Origin: RGDT01 sp964630925
GTDB lineage: Bacteria; Planctomycetota; Planctomycetia; Gemmatales; Gemmataceae
Assembly (NCBI GenBank): GCA_964630925.1
Contig: CAZVZK010000183.1
Location: forward strand, 1-19,047
Reading direction: 5' to 3'
Length of the DNA: 19,047 nt
The position numbers and the translations under genes are program-made. The notes under the pieces are model-generated. The model was not told the origin of the DNA and did no database searches. It saw only the letters and a list, made by a program, of their open reading frames with translations. Below, one piece after another: positions 14,991 through 19,047 of the stretch (within the stretch, counting starts at the first letter, position 1; every line of letters begins with the position of its first letter).

Positions 14991-15026
14991 GGACGGGGTG
15001 CCTCCGCCCCTCAGCTGGTCGAACAC

Positions 15027-16301
15027 ATGAGCCCCGAACGACAGCCCGCACGCCCCGCCGATTGGGCCCTGCAGCTCGCCGACCCCGTCGAGACGGCGCC
15101 GGCGGTGCGTGGCCACGTCGCCTGCCCAGGCACGCTCGTCGTGGGGCGGAAGCACACGGCGGACATCGTCCTGCCGCCGGACGACGAGTCCGCCTCGCGC
15201 CTGCACTTCCTCGCCGAGCTGGCCCCGGCCTACTGCCGGCTCACCAACCACAGCGGACGCGGCACGCTGGTCAACGGCCTGCTCGTCCAGGCCCAGTGCG
15301 ACCTGCGGCACGGCGACCTGATCCGCGCCGGCCGCACCGTCCTCGTCGTCCACCTGCTGCGGGCCGGCGCGCCGGCCGGCCTCCCGGCGGCGCCCACGGT
15401 CCTGCATCGCGATGAGGGGGACGCCACCAGCGACGCGGAGGACGCCCCCCTGCCGGCCACGCCCCCGCAGGCGACCCTGCACGTCCCCGGCTACCAGCTC
15501 ATCCGCCAGCTCGGGGCCGGCGGCATGGGCAACGTCTGGCTCGCGGAGGACATCGCCGGCAGGCAGGCGGCGTGCAAGCTGATCCGCCCGGAGCTGGCCC
15601 TCAACGCCCGCGTGTGCGCCCGCTTCCGCCGCGAGACGACGCACCTCCGCGACCTGCGGCACCGCCACATCGTCGGCTTCCGCGAGGCCGGCGAGGCCCA
15701 GGGGCTCCTGTACCTCGTGATGGACTACGTGCCGGGGAGCAACCTCGCCGAGGTGCTGGCCCGCGACGGCCCCCTGGCCGTGCCACGCGCCGTCCGCCTG
15801 GCGTGCCAGGTCCTGGACGCGCTGAGCGAGGCGCACAAGGCCTGCGTCGTCCACCGCGACGTGAAGCCGAGCAACGTCCTCGTCCACGCCGCGCCCGGAG
15901 GGGAGGAGTGCCGCCTGGCCGACTTCGGGCTGGCCAAGGCCTACCAGTCGTCGGACCTGGCCCAGGCGCTGACGCTGCCCGGCGTGATGGGCGGGACGAT
16001 GGCGTTCGCCTCGCCGGAGATGCTGACCGACTTCCGCCAGGCCGGCCCCTTCGCCGACCAGTACGGCGCCGCCGCCACGCTGTATCACGTCCTGGCCGGG
16101 CGCGGCCCGCACGAGGCGGCCAACACGCTGATGCTGCTCGACAGCATCCGCACGCTGGACCCCCCGCCGCTGACGCGCTGGCGTGACGACGTGCCGCCCG
16201 GGCTGTCCGGCGCCATCGGCCGCGCCCTGGCCCGCGAGCCGCGGCACCGGTTCCCGACGGCGCAGGCGTTCCGCGAGGCGCTGCTGCCGTTCGCAGGGTG
16301 A
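15027..16301 (+). CDS. FHA domain - Ser/Thr protein kinase fusion
   Basis: A 424-residue cytoplasmic protein. Residues ~12-112 form an FHA domain, a phosphothreonine-binding fold: LVVGRKHTADIVLPP, SRLHFLAEL, TNHSGRGTLVNG and DLIRAGRTVL match its strands and loops. After an acidic/Pro linker (~113-150), the Hanks-type kinase spans ~155-423: glycine loop LGAGGMGNV (162-170), Lys184 in ACKLI, HRDVKPSN (276-283), DFG (299-301), SPE in place of APE (329-331), and DQYGAAATLYHVL. All catalytic residues are present. It ends directly after the kinase domain, without a membrane segment, so it probably acts on soluble partners recruited through phosphorylated residues. The start at 15027 lacks a clear ribosome site but is the first ATG after the candidate promoter. 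The next 208 bp (16302-16509) show no gene. Confidence 0.88.
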   Translation: MSPERQPARPADWALQLADPVETAPAVRGHVACPGTLVVGRKHTADIVLPPDDESASRLHFLAELAPAYCRLTNHSGRGTLVNGLLVQAQCDLRHGDLIRAGRTVLVVHLLRAGAPAGLPAAPTVLHRDEGDATSDAEDAPLPATPPQATLHVPGYQLIRQLGAGGMGNVWLAEDIAGRQAACKLIRPELALNARVCARFRRETTHLRDLRHRHIVGFREAGEAQGLLYLVMDYVPGSNLAEVLARDGPLAVPRAVRLACQVLDALSEAHKACVVHRDVKPSNVLVHAAPGGEECRLADFGLAKAYQSSDLAQALTLPGVMGGTMAFASPEMLTDFRQAGPFADQYGAAATLYHVLAGRGPHEAANTLMLLDSIRTLDPPPLTRWRDDVPPGLSGAIGRALAREPRHRFPTAQAFREALLPFAG

Positions 16302-16509
16302 CGGCGGCCAGTGCCCCGCCCACACGCCCGCGAGCCGCAACGCCTCCTGGAAGTGAAGCTCAGCCGCCTGCTGAGGAAGCGTGCCATCCTTGGCCCCCTG
16401 GTGCGTGAGCCGTGTGGGGAGGACCGGGCGGCCCCGATTGCCCTATCCCCGTCACCCGCCGGCGTGGTACAACCTCCCCCGTCTCCAGGGATGGAGGGGC
16501 CGCCGCGCC

Positions 16510-17214
16510 ATGCCGACCGACGCCGCGCTGATCATCCCGATCCTCCTCGCGGTGATCGGGGGGAACCTCGTCTGCCTGATCGTGCTGCTGGCGGCGCGGC
16601 CCGTCCGCGCCCTGGGCGATCTCTCGCGCTCGGCGATGGCTGAGGGCTTGGGCTCGTTCTTGCTCGTGCTGGCCGGCCTCGTGGCGGTGCAGCACGCGGC
16701 GCTGGCGCAGGGCCTGGCGCTGGCGGCGTTGGCCGCCGCCCTCGCGCCGGCCTCCGGCGGCCACTGTCACCCCGCCGTCACCCTGGGGCTGGCGTTCGCC
16801 GGCAAGCTGCCGGCGCCCACCGCCGCCGGCTACGTCATCGCGCAGCTCATCGGCGGCGTCCTGGCGGCGCTCGCTGCGGGCCTGTTCGGCCCGGAGCGCG
16901 CCCCGCCGGCCCCTGTGCCGCTGGCGGGGGCCGCCTTCGCGGCGGCGTTGCTGGCCCTGACGGCCACGCGCGACTGGCCGCACGCGCCGGTGTACCGCGG
17001 CGCGGCGCTGGCGGCGGGGCTCCTGGCGTTCGCGCCGGCGTTCAACCCGGCGGGGTGGCTGGGGGCGGCGCTCGTGGGCGCCCGCCTCGGCGGCTGGCAG
17101 GCGGCCCTCGGGCCTCTCCTGGGCGCCCCCCTCGCCGGGCTGGCGACCCTGGCGTTTGCCGAGCCGGCCGGCCCGCGTCTGCACATCGAGGACGAGGGGC
17201 GCCGGGCCGCGTGA
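16510..17214 (+). CDS. MIP (aquaporin/glycerol facilitator) family channel with altered NPA motifs
   Basis: A 234-residue integral membrane protein. An extra N-terminal membrane helix (~5-28) precedes the MIP core. AMAEGLGSFLLVLAG (43-56) matches the first MIP helix, and SGGHCHPAVTLGLAF (82-96) matches the SGGH-NPAVT re-entrant loop with His in place of Asn (H87). YVIAQLIGGVLAA matches the third helix, and FNPAGWLGAAL (178-188) the second NPA loop, with Gly182 in place of the usual selectivity Arg. Helices four and five are short. Both signature changes would widen or alter the pore, so the substrate cannot be assumed to be water or glycerol. The ATG at 16510 has GGAGGGG at 16493-16499, 10 bp upstream. 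TACAAC at 16468-16473 may be a -10. Confidence 0.8.
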   Translation: MPTDAALIIPILLAVIGGNLVCLIVLLAARPVRALGDLSRSAMAEGLGSFLLVLAGLVAVQHAALAQGLALAALAAALAPASGGHCHPAVTLGLAFAGKLPAPTAAGYVIAQLIGGVLAALAAGLFGPERAPPAPVPLAGAAFAAALLALTATRDWPHAPVYRGAALAAGLLAFAPAFNPAGWLGAALVGARLGGWQAALGPLLGAPLAGLATLAFAEPAGPRLHIEDEGRRAA

Positions 17215-17311
17215 CGGCCGCGCTGACATCCTGACAACGCACCTACCGCCTGACGCCACGCGTGGCGTACAATGAACGCCATCGGCACACCCGGCGGGGC
17301 CTCCCACGACC

Positions 17312-19047
17312 ATGTCCATCGAATCCATCCTCGGCCCGGGCGGCACCGTCGCCGGCCTGCTCGACCGCTACGAGCCGCGGCCACAGCAGCTCGAGATGGC
17401 CCACGCCGTCGGACGCGCCATCGCCAACAAGGAGCACCTCCTCGTCGAGGCCGCGACGGGGGTCGGCAAGTCGTTCTCCTACCTGATCCCCGCCGTCCTC
17501 GCGGCCATCAAGGACAGGAAGTGCCGCGCGGTCATCTCGACGCACACCATCGCGCTTCAGGAGCAGCTCGTCGAGAAGGACATCCCCTTCCTCAAGAAGG
17601 CGATCCCCGGCGACTTCCGCGCCGCCCTCGTCAAGGGCCGCTCCAACTACCTGAGCAAGCGCCGCCTGCGCGTCGCCCAGCAGCGGCACGCGTCGCTCCT
17701 CGCCGAGCCGGCGCTCACCGAGCAGCTCCGCAAGGTCGGCCAGTGGTCGCGCACGACCAAGGAGGGCAGCCGCTCCGACCTGCCGTTCGTGCCCTCCCCG
17801 GCGGTGTGGGAATTGGCCCACTCCGACAGCACCAACTGCCTCGGGCGGGCCTGCCCCGACCACGGCGAGTGCTTCTACTTCAAGGCCCGCCGCCAGATGG
17901 GCGGGGCCGAGCTGCTCATCGTCAACCACGCGCTGTTCTTCGCCGACCTCGCCCTCCGCCAGGAGGACGGGTCGGGCATCCTCCCCGAGTATCAGGTCGT
18001 CGTCTTCGACGAGGCCCACACGGTCGAGGACGTGGCGTCGGACCACCTCGGCATCCAGGCAGGGCGTGGCTCCTTCGACTGGCTGTTCAACAAGCTCTTC
18101 AACCCGCGCACCTCCAAGGGCCTGTTCGTCTTCCTCCCCGCCGAGGACGCGATGGGGCAGCTCCAGCGGACGCGCAACGCCTCGGACGAGTTCTTCCAGG
18201 CGGTCCTCGCCTGGCACGCCGCCCAGCCCCGGCCCGAGCGTGGCCGGCCCGCCGGCGGGCCGGAGTCGTTCCGCGTCCGCGAGCCGGGCATCGTCGCCGA
18301 CCGCGTCTCGGAGGAGCTGCACAAGCTCGCCACGGGCATCGACAAGCTCGGCGAGAACCTCGACGACGAGCAGAAGATCGAGCTGTCCTCCCTGGCCGAG
18401 CGTGCCCGCTCCCTCGCATCGTCCCTGCGCGCGTGGCTGGGCCAGTCGCTGCCGGGGCAGGTGTACTGGTTCGACATCGCCCCCGGCACGCACCCGAAGA
18501 TCGAGCTGTGCAGCGCCCCCATCGAGGTCGGCCCGGCCCTCAAGACGATGCTCTACGACAAGACGCCCACCGTCATCATGGCCAGCGCCACGCTCTCCAC
18601 CGGCGGGCCGGACGGCTTCCGCCACTTCGCCCAGCGCCTCGGCCTCGACGCCCCGTCGCTCCAGCTCGGCAGCCCGTTCGACTACCGCACCCAGTGCGAG
18701 CTGCACCTGACGCGGGACATGCCGGACCCGGCTTCGGACCCGCGCGGCTACGAGGCCGCCGTCCTCAAGCGCCTGCCGGAGTTCATCGAGAGGACGAAGG
18801 GCCGGGCGTTCGTGCTGTTCACGAGCAACGCCTTCCTGTCGCAGGCGGCCAACGCCCTGCGCGGGTTCTGCGCCAGCAAGGGCTACCCGCTGCTCGCCCA
18901 GACGGACGGCATGCCGCGGTCGCAGATGGTGGCGAAGTTCAAGGCGGCGGGCAACGCGGTGCTGCTGGGCGTGGACTCGTTCTGGCAGGGCGTGGACGTG
19001 CCGGGCGAGGCGCTGTCGAACGTCATCATCACCAAGCTGCCGTTCGC
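17312..19047 (+). CDS. dinG: DinG-type (XPD-like superfamily 2) DNA helicase, 3' end cut off
   Basis: The frame is open from the ATG at 17312 to the window end (578 codons seen; family length about 650-700). Motifs: Q-motif RYEPRPQQLEMA, Walker A EAATGVGKS (46-54), motif Ia STHTIALQEQL, DEAH at 233-236, MASATLST, and motif VI-like DSFWQGVDVPGEAL near the end. A cysteine group NCLGRACPDHGEC (C176, C181, C187) matches cysteines 2-4 of the Fe-S cluster of DinG/XPD. The position of the first cysteine in KGRSNYLSKRRL is Ser115. DinG helicases unwind R-loops and damaged DNA 5' to 3'. TACAAT at 17268-17273 could be the -10; no good -35 or ribosome site is evident. The preceding MIP gene is 97 bp away in the same direction, so a separate transcript is likely. 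Confidence 0.93.
   Translation, partial: MSIESILGPGGTVAGLLDRYEPRPQQLEMAHAVGRAIANKEHLLVEAATGVGKSFSYLIPAVLAAIKDRKCRAVISTHTIALQEQLVEKDIPFLKKAIPGDFRAALVKGRSNYLSKRRLRVAQQRHASLLAEPALTEQLRKVGQWSRTTKEGSRSDLPFVPSPAVWELAHSDSTNCLGRACPDHGECFYFKARRQMGGAELLIVNHALFFADLALRQEDGSGILPEYQVVVFDEAHTVEDVASDHLGIQAGRGSFDWLFNKLFNPRTSKGLFVFLPAEDAMGQLQRTRNASDEFFQAVLAWHAAQPRPERGRPAGGPESFRVREPGIVADRVSEELHKLATGIDKLGENLDDEQKIELSSLAERARSLASSLRAWLGQSLPGQVYWFDIAPGTHPKIELCSAPIEVGPALKTMLYDKTPTVIMASATLSTGGPDGFRHFAQRLGLDAPSLQLGSPFDYRTQCELHLTRDMPDPASDPRGYEAAVLKRLPEFIERTKGRAFVLFTSNAFLSQAANALRGFCASKGYPLLAQTDGMPRSQMVAKFKAAGNAVLLGVDSFWQGVDVPGEALSNVIITKLPF

Noticed and set aside
14922..15026. ATG at 14922 as start of the FHA-kinase
   Set aside because: It lies upstream of a TTGACA promoter at 14962-14990 and adds 35 residues that do not belong to the FHA fold.

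Overview
The window is very GC-rich DNA, apparently from a planctomycete, most like the Gemmataceae/Isosphaeraceae. This rests on gene content and style, not on a database match. The markers are a receptor Ser/Thr kinase with an N-terminal zinc-binding motif, a second kinase fused to an FHA domain, a secreted PQQ-type propeller starting D-W-P-Q-W-R-G, a short DUF433/PIN-like pair, and loosely packed genes on both strands. Several genes have no Shine-Dalgarno sequence while others have a clear GGAGG.

Left part (1-3286). The 3' part of a PfkB sugar kinase (2-keto-3-deoxygluconate kinase type) is followed by its own promoter and a two-gene DUF433 / PIN-like operon that looks like a toxin-antitoxin module. 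A convergent serine acetyltransferase gene (cysE/epsC type) lies on the minus strand. Between it and the divergent sbcC gene are 629 bp without a protein gene. They hold three consecutive hairpins with different stems but the same 7-nt loop GGGAGAG; the last two end in T-tracts like intrinsic terminators.

Middle (3287-8845). A full-length SbcC/Rad50-like ATPase is followed by an inserted-looking cassette. The last 116 bp around the sbcC 3' end occur twice, 1036 bp apart, with four mismatches. The 920 bp between the copies hold a frame-broken small gene and a DUF4085-like gene joined by an ATGA stop/start overlap. A perfect 17-bp-arm palindrome sits where the frame of the first gene breaks. 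I read this as a mobile, toxin/immunity-like two-gene cassette at the 3' end of sbcC. Next come the PQQ-propeller protein and a long imperfect inverted repeat.

Right part (9031-19047). A minus-strand receptor kinase carries a UrtA-like urea/short-amide-binding domain outside the membrane, and is divergent from a secreted beta-sandwich protein. A 446-bp gene-poor stretch with a hairpin, a TTGACA promoter, a duplicated 39-bp repeat and a 16-bp palindrome precedes a small unknown gene. A TolC-type lipoprotein is divergent from the FHA-kinase. Then follow a MIP/aquaporin-family channel with altered signature motifs and a DinG-type helicase cut off by the window end.

The genes do not form one pathway. 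The best candidates for something undescribed are the loop-conserved hairpins before sbcC and the cassette flanked by sbcC-end duplicates. No CRISPR array, rRNA, tRNA, transposase or integrase was seen.
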